This document shows positions 12,601 to 22,733 of a stretch of DNA of 64,000 nt, in pieces. The position numbers and the translations under genes were made by a program. The DNA lies in assembly GCF_036898095.1 (NCBI RefSeq), contig NC_090731.1:143360716-143424715 (forward strand), written 5' to 3'. The notes beneath the pieces were generated by a model that had not been told where the DNA came from, ran no database searches, and saw only the letters and a list, made by a program, of their open reading frames with translations. Position 1 is the stretch's first letter. Each line of letters starts with the position of its first letter. Source of the DNA: Palaemon carinicauda (lineage: Eukaryota; Arthropoda; Malacostraca; Decapoda; Palaemonidae).

Positions 12601-13355
12601 GAACAGTTTTCATAAGCTGCCCAGTCTGCCTCATCTATCTTCCATTTTGGTGGACACTGAGAAGGAAGATTATGGACATAATTTAACATTATTGGCCAAT
12701 GGTCACTGCCATGTAGGTGTTCATTTACTGACCAAAGGTAGTCCAATCGAATGGATGAGGAACAGATTGACAAATCAATGGCTGATGTAGAGTTGTGGAA
12801 TACATCATACCTAGTTGGAGAACCATCATTCATTAGTATTACATCATTGTTGTCGATTAATTCTTCAACAAGATTACCCCATCTATCGCACACATTTCCA
12901 CCCCATAAAGTATGCTTTGCATTAAAATCACCCATTAAAATAAAAGGGGCAGGAAGCTGATTGATCAAGTCTTGGAGGTCAGAAAGTCTAAGCCTTCTTG
13001 GATTACCAGCATGATCTAAGAGGAAAAGTTCTAAGGATGGTTCAATATATAGCGAGCATAAAGTAATTTTTTTCCCGATATGAGTTCTAACTGCACATGC
13101 CTGTAGTGGTGTATTGAGTGGGATTGTTTCAAATTCTACAGATTTGTGAATAATAAAACCTGTACCACCTTGAGCTCTTGCAGCTTGCAAAGGAGGGGAT
13201 CTACAAAAATGATAATTGAGTCCAGGATTAAATGGTTTGTCACTGATCTTGGTTTCCTGTAGGCAAATTACCTTCGTGTCTGAGTCCCTGGTTAAAGTTT
13301 TTATTTGCTCAATGCTAGTACTTAGACCTCTGCAATTCCACTGGATGATAGACAT
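9633..13355 (-). CDS. Retrotransposon ORF2: APE endonuclease, reverse transcriptase, RNase H
   Basis: A 1240-residue polyprotein that would nick the target, reverse transcribe the element RNA at the nick and degrade template RNA. Residues 1-225 form an APE-type endonuclease: WNCRGL (N7), QETK (E34), GDFN (D143, N145) and SDHW (D218, H219). RT spans about 490-760: motif A FDLEKAYD (D587), motif B VPQGSVLS (644-651) and the catalytic box FVDD (675-678). RNase H spans about 965-1090: FTDGS (D970), AEL (E1003), FTDS (D1029) and the WVPAHVG/GNEQVD region. A C-terminal CCHC finger uses C1181, C1184, H1192 and C1197. No frameshift or internal stop is present. The start ATG (13353-13355) overlaps the ORF1 stop by one base, which favours reinitiation. 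The catalytic box has V where many relatives have A; the two aspartates are kept. Confidence 0.95.
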   Translation of the reverse strand: MSIIQWNCRGLSTSIEQIKTLTRDSDTKVICLQETKISDKPFNPGLNYHFCRSPPLQAARAQGGTGFIIHKSVEFETIPLNTPLQACAVRTHIGKKITLCSLYIEPSLELFLLDHAGNPRRLRLSDLQDLINQLPAPFILMGDFNAKHTLWGGNVCDRWGNLVEELIDNNDVILMNDGSPTRYDVFHNSTSAIDLSICSSSIRLDYLWSVNEHLHGSDHWPIMLNYVHNLPSQCPPKWKIDEADWAAYENCSHTDKEYDEFTSPVHAYQHLENIIDDNASKFIPKTCGLPHRSVVPWWSKECANARKVTRTCFRRYLRTNYLADRIAYLRACAKQKRIFKKAKRASWKKYISNINTKTPSKEIWDKIRKLQGKFVPKPLPILRENNRYISDPKDVAEVLAKHFAHVSSADNYSPAFQQIRASTSVVPPASSNTEAFNLPFSMEEMQNAISSSSLTAPGEDVIRYEMISHLPVDTKEFLLETFNGLWASHTSPDSWHTSIVIPGHKSGKDPELPSSYRPISLTSCICKLFERMINNRLVWYLESKNLLSNRQFGFRKNRSTLDPLLMLSREISNAFSNQNQVVGVFFDLEKAYDTTWRGGILKQLASWGIGGHMFSFIEEFLSNRSIKVRVGSELSSSYMQEEGVPQGSVLSVTLFAVAINSLISHIPPGIQGSLFVDDFAIYCSGSSALQACQNLQIAINAASAWANSRGFMFSPQKTKAIRFTRTRKREEIPTLFLNDCILPYEDSVKFLGVIFDKKMTFGPHINDLSIRVKKSLNILKVISHFDWGADRTTLLRIYTSLCLSKLDYACQIYGSATKTLLGKLDIVHNAGLRICTGAYRTSPIDSLYVDSGIPPLSIRREELSLRFLARSLAVRNNPNCKYVRAPLDRAPNRSRVPKPLEVQLKNDAREVGLLTAQIAEVGYPKSPPWCNPPVKVCFTAGGKNTLPSRVMKSEFLNHAAQHHGKHVFTDGSKSAAGVGSAAVVGDIVIRRKLPSSCSIFTAELYAIILAVQHIFKNGNQNSFYTIFTDSNSVLLSLKQIMPGHHLVQEVQDWLVLLQSRKSISVHFCWVPAHVGVDGNEQVDKAAKEASGLSNPSPLSIPYKDLRSEIHLYCKNKWQARWSERTTNTKLKQIHPLVDKWSSCNSTSRRDTIILTRLRIGHTHATHNYLMKSGEGRQAPLCNTCQVTMDVKHILVDCPVFNLQRRTHLLQDKPLRDILGENCNTLNLRKFIQSIGLYYEL

Positions 13356-13357
13356 TA
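13353..13357 (-). promoter_or_regulatory. TAATG stop/start overlap between ORF1 and ORF2
   Basis: On the minus strand the ORF1 stop TAA (13357-13355) and ORF2 ATG (13355-13353) share the A. In the silkworm SART1 element a UAAUG overlap of this kind supports termination-reinitiation of ORF2 translation. That this element uses it is inference. Confidence 0.85.
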
Positions 13358-15214
13358 TCTTTTGTTATTATTTTTCTTTGTCTCATTTGTCTTTTGGGAC
13401 TTTTCAGATGAAGCCATGTAAGGCCTGGAGATGGAAGGCTTTACTAGGCCACCACTCTTCTTTTCTTTCTTTCTAGGATCTTTATAAGAGTCAACCTTAG
13501 GATCATGAGCAGTAGGGCACTTACCTGACTTAGATGAAGGTGAGGATGATGGGGACCTTTTCCTCTTTGGAAGATCTTGTTTTCCAATCTCCATCAAATC
13601 AGGTAGAGATTCTGCCTGAGACAATACATTTAAGGTGGTGGAAGCCACATTGGCTTCCTTGGAGGATTGTGCTAGAACTTCAACAGTTCGAGCACTTAAC
13701 CCAGAAGGCTGGGCTACTACCTCTAGGGGAGATGCTCCTATCGGTGACAATACTTTTGGTGTGTTGGACACCATATTGACCTCTTTGGAGGTTTGTGCTC
13801 TGGCTTTTATAGCCTGAGCACTTGACCCAGATGGCTGGGCTACTACCACTAAGGGAGATGCACCTGACGGGCCAGGTGCTGCCACTGGTCCCCCTGTGGT
13901 AGTAAGGGGTAGTGGATTATAATCTTTTGTTGGCATCTTAACCGCGCGAGCAAAATTAAGTTGCCGATTGAGTAAATGCTTTGCATAACCTACACTTATA
14001 TGTTCAGCATTTGCTTTCAAGATTGCAGCTTCTTCATTCTTGTATTCTCTACATCTTTTATCATTTGGTTTATGATTATCTTTACAGTTTGCACAGGTTG
14101 TATCTCTGTTGCATTGGCCATGTTCTAACAAAGAACAGTTAATACAGATCTTCGTATTATTGCAGTACCGGGAAGGGTGACCGTACTTGAAACAATTAAA
14201 GCATTGTAAAGGCCTAGGTTTATATTCTCGAACACGTACTCTTTCATTCTCAATAATTATATGATCTGGTATAACAGGGGTTTCAAATGTTAAAACTACC
14301 ATGCTTGTTTGAGGAATCTTACTTACTTTCCAAACATTAGCAGGGCACATGTCCAGAATTTCTGGTTCTGAGAATTCATATAGATCTTTATCAAAAACTA
14401 CTCCTTTACCATAGCTGAAGCTCATATGTGGTTTAATATCCTTAATAGGATCAATTTCTGCAATCTTCATGCCACAAAGCATGTGAGCTTGAGTATCTGA
14501 TTTTGCATTAATCAAAACAGATTGCTTACCGTATCTACTAATATCCTTACTTTTAATTAAACCAACTTTTTTTTGTATAAATTTACTCATCTTATAATAG
14601 TTATAATTATCTATCTTTCCAGATGCAATTATCCATGTTGGGGGCTTGGGGGTTCTTACTTCTGGAAGTCTATGCTCTATTTCTTTTTCCATCCATTCTT
14701 CTGGTTTATATACCTCTAGGTGTCTTGGTGCTTTATCACATAAAGCCCCAGAAATCAAACAATTGTCAATTTTTATGCTCTCTAAATTTTTATTTGCTTC
14801 TAAAGCAATCTCAAAACTTGAAAATGATACCCAAGCTTCCCAAAAGCCTTTACTACCATTAAGCTCCATTAAAATTTCTTTGATTGCTCCAAATCTACAG
14901 AAGGCTTCATGAATTATGTCATAGCTACAACCAATTGGTATGTTTTTTAAGTGGAGAATTTTCAGATTTTTTGTTGGATCTGGTAATGAGCCAGAACCAG
15001 AGAGTAAAGTATTACGGTTATTACAAGCATCATTTTCCACCAGTGCCGATAAATTGTCTTTAACAACACTGGTCAAAAAAGTATTGTTGGAGGAATCCTT
15101 TTTATTGCCGAGGTTGTCAACAGAGCTTTCCCTATTTAAACAAGCAGAAGTCGTCAACGGTGTCTGGGGTTCGCCATTTGATCCAGGGGTACGGGGAATA
15201 TTAAGTTTACTCAT
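13355..15214 (-). CDS. Retrotransposon ORF1: gag-like nucleic-acid-binding protein
   Basis: A 619-residue protein expected to coat element RNA and form the ribonucleoprotein. Residues 84-150 look RRM-like (LKILHLKNIPIG followed by a region around FWEAWVSF). Three zinc knuckles follow: C338/C341/H346/C351, C357/C360/H365/C368, and C374/C377/H381/C388. Residues 451-492 and 493-532 form an internal 42-residue tandem repeat (GASPLVVVAQPSG and GASPLEVVAQPSG). The C-terminus is Lys/Ser rich. The resemblance is to the nucleic-acid-binding ORF1 proteins of jockey/X-type elements. The stop codon is fused to the ORF2 start as TAATG. The ORF is fully open. Confidence 0.93.
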   Translation of the reverse strand: MSKLNIPRTPGSNGEPQTPLTTSACLNRESSVDNLGNKKDSSNNTFLTSVVKDNLSALVENDACNNRNTLLSGSGSLPDPTKNLKILHLKNIPIGCSYDIIHEAFCRFGAIKEILMELNGSKGFWEAWVSFSSFEIALEANKNLESIKIDNCLISGALCDKAPRHLEVYKPEEWMEKEIEHRLPEVRTPKPPTWIIASGKIDNYNYYKMSKFIQKKVGLIKSKDISRYGKQSVLINAKSDTQAHMLCGMKIAEIDPIKDIKPHMSFSYGKGVVFDKDLYEFSEPEILDMCPANVWKVSKIPQTSMVVLTFETPVIPDHIIIENERVRVREYKPRPLQCFNCFKYGHPSRYCNNTKICINCSLLEHGQCNRDTTCANCKDNHKPNDKRCREYKNEEAAILKANAEHISVGYAKHLLNRQLNFARAVKMPTKDYNPLPLTTTGGPVAAPGPSGASPLVVVAQPSGSSAQAIKARAQTSKEVNMVSNTPKVLSPIGASPLEVVAQPSGLSARTVEVLAQSSKEANVASTTLNVLSQAESLPDLMEIGKQDLPKRKRSPSSSPSSKSGKCPTAHDPKVDSYKDPRKKEKKSGGLVKPSISRPYMASSEKSQKTNETKKNNNKR

Positions 15215-15985
15215 TAATTATTTTTCAGGGGGAGGGAAGGGGTCATAATAACAATGAAAAAAAAACAATGGAAAAAAATATAGTTTAAGGGAGAGAAAAA
15301 ATTAAGACTGTCTGAAATTCCAAAGAAGACACCGTTAGCCTTTCCTGGAATTAATTTCTCCACCAATGACACCTGTGAAAGCTGCTTACCAAATGTCCAC
15401 TCCCTACCCTACCACAAAGGGATGGTACCACTATGATTAGAGTGGCTCAAGTGTATGCCAAACCCGCTTGATGGGACTGAGAGCATTTCATGAATACAAT
15501 CATCCCCACTCTAATCATAGTGGCAGGCAAACCGGACAGAATGCCGAGAGTCCTATCTCTATAAAATCGCCAACCCCTGGAATCCGAAGGCCAAATTTCC
15601 TAAGAGATAGTTCCGCGTGCCAGTATGGGAATACTGACACTCCTAGGTGTCCAAACATTTTCGGGCAGTTGGCAAGACCACCACAGCTCCCACAATTGAT
15701 TTTGAAATAAAAACCGATCATGGATACAATGTCCCCTCTAAAAAACCTGGACAGTGAAATGGGTAAAAGAGTTTTGACAGCAAGGTTGGAGACAGCTGAT
15801 AATTATGAAGGAGGAATAAGCAATAAGAGGTAATAGAAAAAGAATGAGAGAAATTTAGAGTCAAACTGAGGAAAAGAAATTCCCCAGTTCGAGAGCCCTC
15901 TTGCCCGTCACAAGCCTTCAGCACGGGAATGATATGCCGTGCTGAAGCCCAATGACTTCATCAAGGCATTCTCTCGTTAAGAGGG
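15215..15985 (-). other. Retrotransposon 5'UTR with structured 5' end
   Basis: A 771-bp leader holding only short chance ORFs. Near the transcript 5' end is an 11-bp perfect hairpin (15916-15926 with 15937-15947, 10-nt loop). In addition, transcript nt 1-7 (plus 15979-15985, aagaggg) are complementary to plus 15896-15902, and nt 10-15 (plus 15971-15976) to plus 15890-15895. These two helices interleave as a possible pseudoknot. Jockey/I elements often have internal promoters here, but I recognise none with confidence. Confidence 0.6.
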
Positions 15986-15999
15986 TCATGCCAGTAGAA
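15986..15999. repeat. Target site duplication, 5' side of retrotransposon
   Basis: An exact second copy of TCATGCCAGTAGAA (first copy 9393-9406). Satellite sequence continues in register from here. Confidence 0.93.
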
Positions 16000-18900
16000 G
16001 GTCTAAGTCAGAACCCAAGGGCTAAATGCATTCAGGATATACCTGGTGAGACATCAGTCTCATACGAGGTAGTTTTCCCCGACTTCCTGACCCCCCTGGT
16101 GACACAATTGATAGCTTTTAATTCGAATTACCCCTAATCAGTCAATATGAATGAAAATTCATTTAATATCGCAGCAAAATAAAAAATAACTTCTACCTCA
16201 GACTGTCATTGAACCCTAGACTATTCATATGAAAGGAAAGGTCACTACCAATCATGCCAGTAGAAGGTCTAAGTCAGAACCCAAGAGCTAAATGCATTCA
16301 GGATTTACCTGGTGAGACATCAGTCTCATACCAGCTAGTTTTCCGCAACTTCCTGGCCCCCCTGATGACAATTGATAGCTTTTAATTCGAATGACCCCTA
16401 ATGAGTCAATATGAATAAAAATTAATTCAATATCGCTGTAAAATAGAAATAACTTTTACCTCATACTGTCATTGAACCCTAGACTATTCATATGAAAGAA
16501 AAGGTCACCACCAATCATGCCAGTAGAAGGTCTAAGTCAGAACCCAAGTGCTAAATGCATTCAGGATTTACCTGGTGAAACATCAGTCTCATACCAACTA
16601 ATTTTCCCCGACTTCCTGACCCCCCTGGTGAAACAATTGATAGCTTTTAATTCGAATTACCCCTAATGAGTCAATATGAATGAAAATTAATTCAATATCG
16701 CGGTATAATAAAAATAACTTCTACCTCATACTGTTATTGAACCCTAGACTATTCATATGAAAGGAAAGGTCACTACCAATCATGCCAGTAGAAGGTCTAG
16801 GTCAGAACCCAAGTGCTAAATGCATTCAGGATTTACCTGTGAGACATCAGTCTCATACCAGCTAGTTTTCCCCGACTTCCTGACCCCCCTGGTGACACAA
16901 TTGATAGCTTTTAATTCGAATTATCCCTAATGAGTCAATATGAATGAAAATTCAATATCGCGGTAAAATAAAAATAACTTCTACCTCATACTGTCATTGA
17001 ACCCTATATTATTCATATGAAAGGTAAAGGTCGCTACCAATCATGCCAGTAGAAGGTCTAAGTCAGAACCCAAGTGCTAAATGCATTCAGGATTTACCTG
17101 GTGAGACATCAGTCTCATACCAGCTAATTTTCCCCGACTTCCTGACCCCCTTGGTGACACAATTGATAGATTTTAATTCGAATTACCCCTAATGAGTCAA
17201 TATGAATGAAAATCAATTCAATATCGCAGTAAAATAAAAATAACTTCTACCTCATACTATCATTGAACCCTAGACTATTCATTTGCAAGGAAAGGTCGCT
17301 ACCAATCATGCCAGTAGAAGGTCTAAGTCAAAAAACAAGTGCTAAACGCATTCAGGATTTACCTGGTGCGACATCAGTTTCATACCAGCTAGTTTTCCAC
17401 GACTTCCTGACCCCCCTGGTGACACAATTGATAGCTTTTAATTCAAATTACCCCTAATGAGTCAATATGAATGAAAATTAATTCAATATCGCGATAAAAT
17501 AAAAATAACTTCTACCTCATACTGTCATTGAACCCTAGACTATTCATATGAAAGGAAAGGTCACTACCAATCATGCCAGTAGAAGGTCTAAGTCAGAACC
17601 CAAGTGCTAAATGCATTCAGGATTTACCTGGTGAGACATCAGTCTCATACCAGCTAGTTTTCCCCGACTTCCTGACCCCCCTGGTGACACAATTGATAGC
17701 TTTTAATTCGAATTACCCCTAATGAGTCAATATGAATAAATATTAATTCAATATCGCGGCAAAATAAAAATAACTTCTACCTCATACTGTCATTGAACCC
17801 TAGACTATTCATATGAAAGGAAAGGTCGCTACCAATCATGCCAGTAGAAGGTCTAAGTCAGAACCCAAATGCTAAATGCATTCAGGATTTACCTGGTGAG
17901 ACATCAGTCTCATACCAGCTAGTTTTCCCCGACTTCCTGACCCCCCTGGTGACACAATTGATAGCTTTTAATTCGAATTACCCCTAATGAGTCAATATGA
18001 ATAAATATTAATTCAATATCGCGGCAAAATAAAAATAACTTCTACCTCATACTGTCATTGAACCCTAGACTATTCATATGAAAGGAAAGGTCGCTACCAA
18101 TCATGCCAGTAGAAGGTCTAAGTCAGAACACAAGTGCTAAATGCATTCAGGATTTACCTGGTGAGACATCAGTCTCTTACCAGCTAGTTTTCCCCGACTT
18201 CCTGACCCCCCCGGTGACACAATTGGAAGCTTTTAATTCGAATTACCCCTAATGAGTCAATATGAATAAATATTAATTCAATATCGCGGCAAAATAAAAA
18301 TAACTTCTACCTCATACTGTCATTGAACCCTAGACTATTCATATGAAAGGAAAGGTCGCTACCAATCATGCCAGTAGAAGGTCTAAGTCAGAACACAAGT
18401 GCTAAATGCATTCAGGATTTACCTGGTGAGACATCAGTCTCATACCAGCTAGTTTTCCCCGACTTCCTGACCCCCCTGGTGACACAATTGATAGCTTTTA
18501 ATTCGAATTACCCCTAATGAGTCAATATGAATAAATATAAATTCAATATCGCGATAAAATAAAAATAACTTCTACCTCATACTGTCATTGAACCCTAGAC
18601 TATTCATAAGAAAGGAAAGGTCACTACCAATCATGCCAGTAGAAGGTCTAAGTTAGAACCCAAGGGCTAAATGCATTCAGGATTTACCTGGTGAGACATC
18701 AGTCTCATACCAGCTAGTTTTCCCCGACTTCCTGACCCCCCTGGTGACACAATTGATAGCTTTTAATTCGAATTATCCCTATTGAGTCAATATGAATGGA
18801 AATTCATTCAATATGGCGGTAAAATAAAAATAACTTCTACCTCATACTGTCATTGAACCCTAGACAATTCATATGAAAGGAAAGGTCACTACCAATCATG

Positions 18901-21900
18901 CCAGTAAAAGGTCTAAGTCAGAACCCAAGTGCTAAATGCATTCAGGAGTTACCTTGTGAGACATAAGTCTCATACCAGCTAATTTTCCCCGACTTCCTGA
19001 CCCCCCTGGTGACACAATTGATAGCTTTTAATTCGAATTACCCCTAATGAGTCAATATGAATAAAAATTAATTCAATATCGCGGCAAAATAAAAATAACT
19101 TCTACCTCATACTGTCATTGAACCCTAGACTATTCATATGAAAGGAAAGGTCGCTACCAATCATGCCAGTAGAAGGTCTAAGTCAGAACCCAAGTGCTAA
19201 ATGCATACAGGATTTACCTGGTGAGACATCAGTCTCATACCAGCTAGTTTTCCCCGACTTCCTGACCCCCCTGGTGACACAATTGATAGCTTTTAATTCG
19301 AATTACCCCTAATGAGTCAATATGAATAAAAATTAATTCAATATCGCTGTAAAATAGAAATAACTTTTACCTCGTACTGTCATTGAACCCTAGACTATTC
19401 ATATGAAAGAAAAGGTCACTACCAATCATGCCAGTAGAAGGTCTAAGTGAGAACCCAAGTACTAAATGCATTCAGGATTTACCTGGTGCGACATCAGTCT
19501 CATACCAGCTAGTTTTCCCCGACTTCCTGACACCCCTGGTGACACAATTGATAGCTTTTAATTCGAATTACCCTAATGAGTCAATATGAATAAATATTAA
19601 TTCAATATCGCGGTAAAATAAAAATAACTTCTACCTCATACTGTCATTGAACCCTACACTATTCATATGAAAGAAAAGGTCACTACCAATCATGCCAGTA
19701 GAAGGTCTTCTAAGTCAGAACCCAAGGGCTAAATGCATTCAGGATATACCTGGTGAAACATCAGTCTCATACCAGCTAGTTTTCCCCGACTTCCTGACCC
19801 CCCTGGTGACACAATTGATAGCTTTTAATTAAAATTATCCCTAATGAGTCAATATGAATGAAAATTAATTCAATATGGCGGTAAAATAAAAATAACTTCT
19901 ACCTCATACTGTCATTGAACCCTAGACAATTCATATGAAAGGAAAGGTCGCTACCAATCATGCCAGTAGAAGGTCTAAGTCAGAACCCAAGTGCTAAATG
20001 CATTCAGGATTTACATGGTGAGACATAAGTCTCATACCAGCTAATTTTCCCCGACTTCCTGACCCCCCTGGTGACAATTGATAGCTTTTAATTCGAATTA
20101 CCCCTAATGAGTCAATATGAATTAAAATTAATTCAATATCGCGGTAAAATAAAAATAACTTCTACCTCATACTGTATTGAACCCTAGACTATTCATATGA
20201 AAGGAAAGGTCACTACCAATCATGCCAGTAGAAGGTCTAATTCAGAACCCAAGTGCTAAATGCATTCAGGATATACCTGGTGAGACATCAGTCTCATACC
20301 AGCTAGTTTTCCCCGACTTCCTGACCCCCCTGGTGACACAATTGATAGCTTTTAATTCGAATTACCCCTAATGAGTCAATATGAATGAAAATTAATTCAA
20401 TATCGCGGTATAATAAAAATAACTTCTACCTAATACTTGCATTGAACCCTAGACTATTCATAAGAAAGGAAAGGTCACTACCAATCATGCCAGTAGGTGG
20501 TCTAAGTTAGAACCCAAGGGTTAAATGCATTCAGGATTTACCTGGCGAGACATCAAGTCTCATACCAGCTAGTTTTCCCCAACTTCCTGACCCCCCTGGT
20601 GACACAATTGATAGCTTTTAATTCGAATTACCCCTAATGAGTTAATATGAATAAAAATTAATTCAATATCGCGGTAAAATAAAAATAACTTCTACCTCAT
20701 ACTGTCATTGAACCCTAGACTATTCATATGAAAGGAAAGGTCACTACCAGTCATGCCAGTAGAACATCTAGGTCAGAACCCAAGTGCTAAATGCATTCAG
20801 GATTTACCTGGTGCGACATCAGTCTCATACCAGCTAGTTTTCCCCGACTTCCTGACCCCCCTGGTGACACAATTGATAAATTTTAATTCGAATTATCCCT
20901 AATGAGTCAATATGAATGAAAATTCAATATCGCGGTAAAATAAAAATAACTTCTACCTCATACTGTCATTGAACCCTAGATTATTCATATGAAAGGAAAG
21001 GTAGCTGCCAATCAAGCCAGTAGAAGGTCTTAGTCAGAACCCAAGTGCTAAATGCATTCAGGATTTACCTGGTGAGACATCAGTCTCATACCAGCTAGTT
21101 TTCCCCGACTTCCTGACCCCCCTGGTGACACAATTGATAGCTTTTAATTCGAATTACCCCTAATGAGTCAATATGAATAAATATTATTTCAATATCGCGG
21201 TAAAATAAAAATAACTTCTACCTCATACTGTCATTGAACCCTAGACTATTCATAAGAAAGGAAAGGTCACTACCAATCATGCCAGTAGAAGGTCTAAGTC
21301 AGAACCCAAGTGATAAATGCATTAAGGATTCACCTGGTGCAATATCAGTCTCATACCAGCTAGTTTTCCCCGAATTCCTGACCCCCCTGGTGACACAATT
21401 GATAGCTTTTAATTCGAATTACCCCTAATGAGTCAATATGAATGAAAATTCATTTAATATCGCAGCAAAATAAAAAATAACTTCTACCTCAGACTGTCAT
21501 TGAACCCTAGACTATTCATATGAAAGGAAAGGTCACTACCAATCATGCCAGTAGAAGGTCTAAGTCAGAACCCAAGAGCTAAATGCATTCAGGATTTACC
21601 TGGTGAGACATCAGTCTCATACCAGCTAGTTTTCCACAACTTCCTGGCCCCCCTGATGACAATTGATAGCTTTTAATTCGAATGACCCCTAATGAGTCAA
21701 TATGAATAAAAATTAATTCAATACCGCTGTAAAATAGAAATAACTTTTACCTCATACTGTCATTGAACCCTAGACTATTCATATGAAAGAAAAGGTCACT
21801 ACCAATCATGCCAGTAGAAGGTCTAAGTCAGAACCCAAGTGCTAAATGCATTCAGGATTTACCTGGTGAAACATCAGTCTCATACCAGCTAGTTTTCCCC

Positions 21901-22733
21901 GACTTCCTGACCCCCCTGGTGACACAATTGATAGCTTTTAATTAGAATTATCCTTAATGAGTCAATATGAATGAAAATTAATTCAATATGGCGGTAAAAT
22001 AAAAATAACTTCTACCTCATACAGTCATTGAACCCTAGACAATTCATATGAAAGGAAAGGTCGCTACCAATCATGCCAGTAGAAGGTCTAAGTCAGAACC
22101 CAAGTGCTAAATGCATTCAGGATTTACCTGGTGAGACATAAGTCTCATACCAGCTAATTTTCCCCGACTTCCTGACCCCCCTGGTGACACAATTGATAGC
22201 TTTTCATTCGAATTAGCCCTAATGAGTCAATATGAATTAAAATTAATTCAATATCGCGGTAAAATAAAAATAACTTCTACCTCATACTGTATTGAACCCT
22301 AGACTATTCATATGAAAGGAAAGGTCACTACCAATCATGCCAGTAGAAGGTCTAAGTCAGAACCCAAGTGCTAAATGCATTCAGGATATACCTGGTGAGA
22401 CATCAGTCTCATACCAGCTAGTTTTCCCCGACTTCCTGACCCCCCTGGTGACACAATTGATAGCTTTTAATTCGAATTACCCCTAATGAGTCAATATGAA
22501 TGAAAATTAATTCAATATCGCGGTATAATAAAAATAACTTCTACCTCATACTGTTATTGAACCCTAGACTATTCATATGAAAGGAAAGGTCACTACCAAT
22601 CATGCCAGTAGAAGGTCTAGGTCAGAACCCAAGTGCTAAATGCATTCAGGATTTACCTGTGAGACATCAGTCTCATACCAGCTAGTTTTCCCCGACTTCC
22701 TGACCCCCCTGGTGACACAATTGATAGCTTTTA

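Larger units (their letters stand above)
9407..15985 (-). mobile_element. Complete two-ORF non-LTR retrotransposon (jockey/I-like, with RNase H)
   Basis: This 6579-bp element is inserted in the satellite and bounded by a perfect 14-bp target duplication. It reads on the minus strand: 5'UTR 15985-15215, ORF1 15214-13355, ORF2 13355-9633, and a 3'UTR of about 226 bp ending in ATTCA-type pentamer repeats next to the 3' target duplication. Both ORFs are open, and the endonuclease, RT and RNase H motifs are present, so it looks young and possibly competent. Domain order (APE endonuclease, RT, RNase H, C-terminal CCHC) and a gag-like ORF1 with three zinc knuckles fit the I/jockey superfamily; the exact clade needs a phylogeny. 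There are no LTRs. Confidence 0.95.

Noticed and set aside
10582..13476. Plus-strand ORFs of 60-110 codons across the intact retrotransposon
   Set aside because: They are antisense shadows of ORF2 and ORF1, with no recognisable domain.
15468..15924. Short ORFs in the retrotransposon 5'UTR
   Set aside because: About 70-80 codons, no domain similarity, opposite-strand overlap. Typical of chance.
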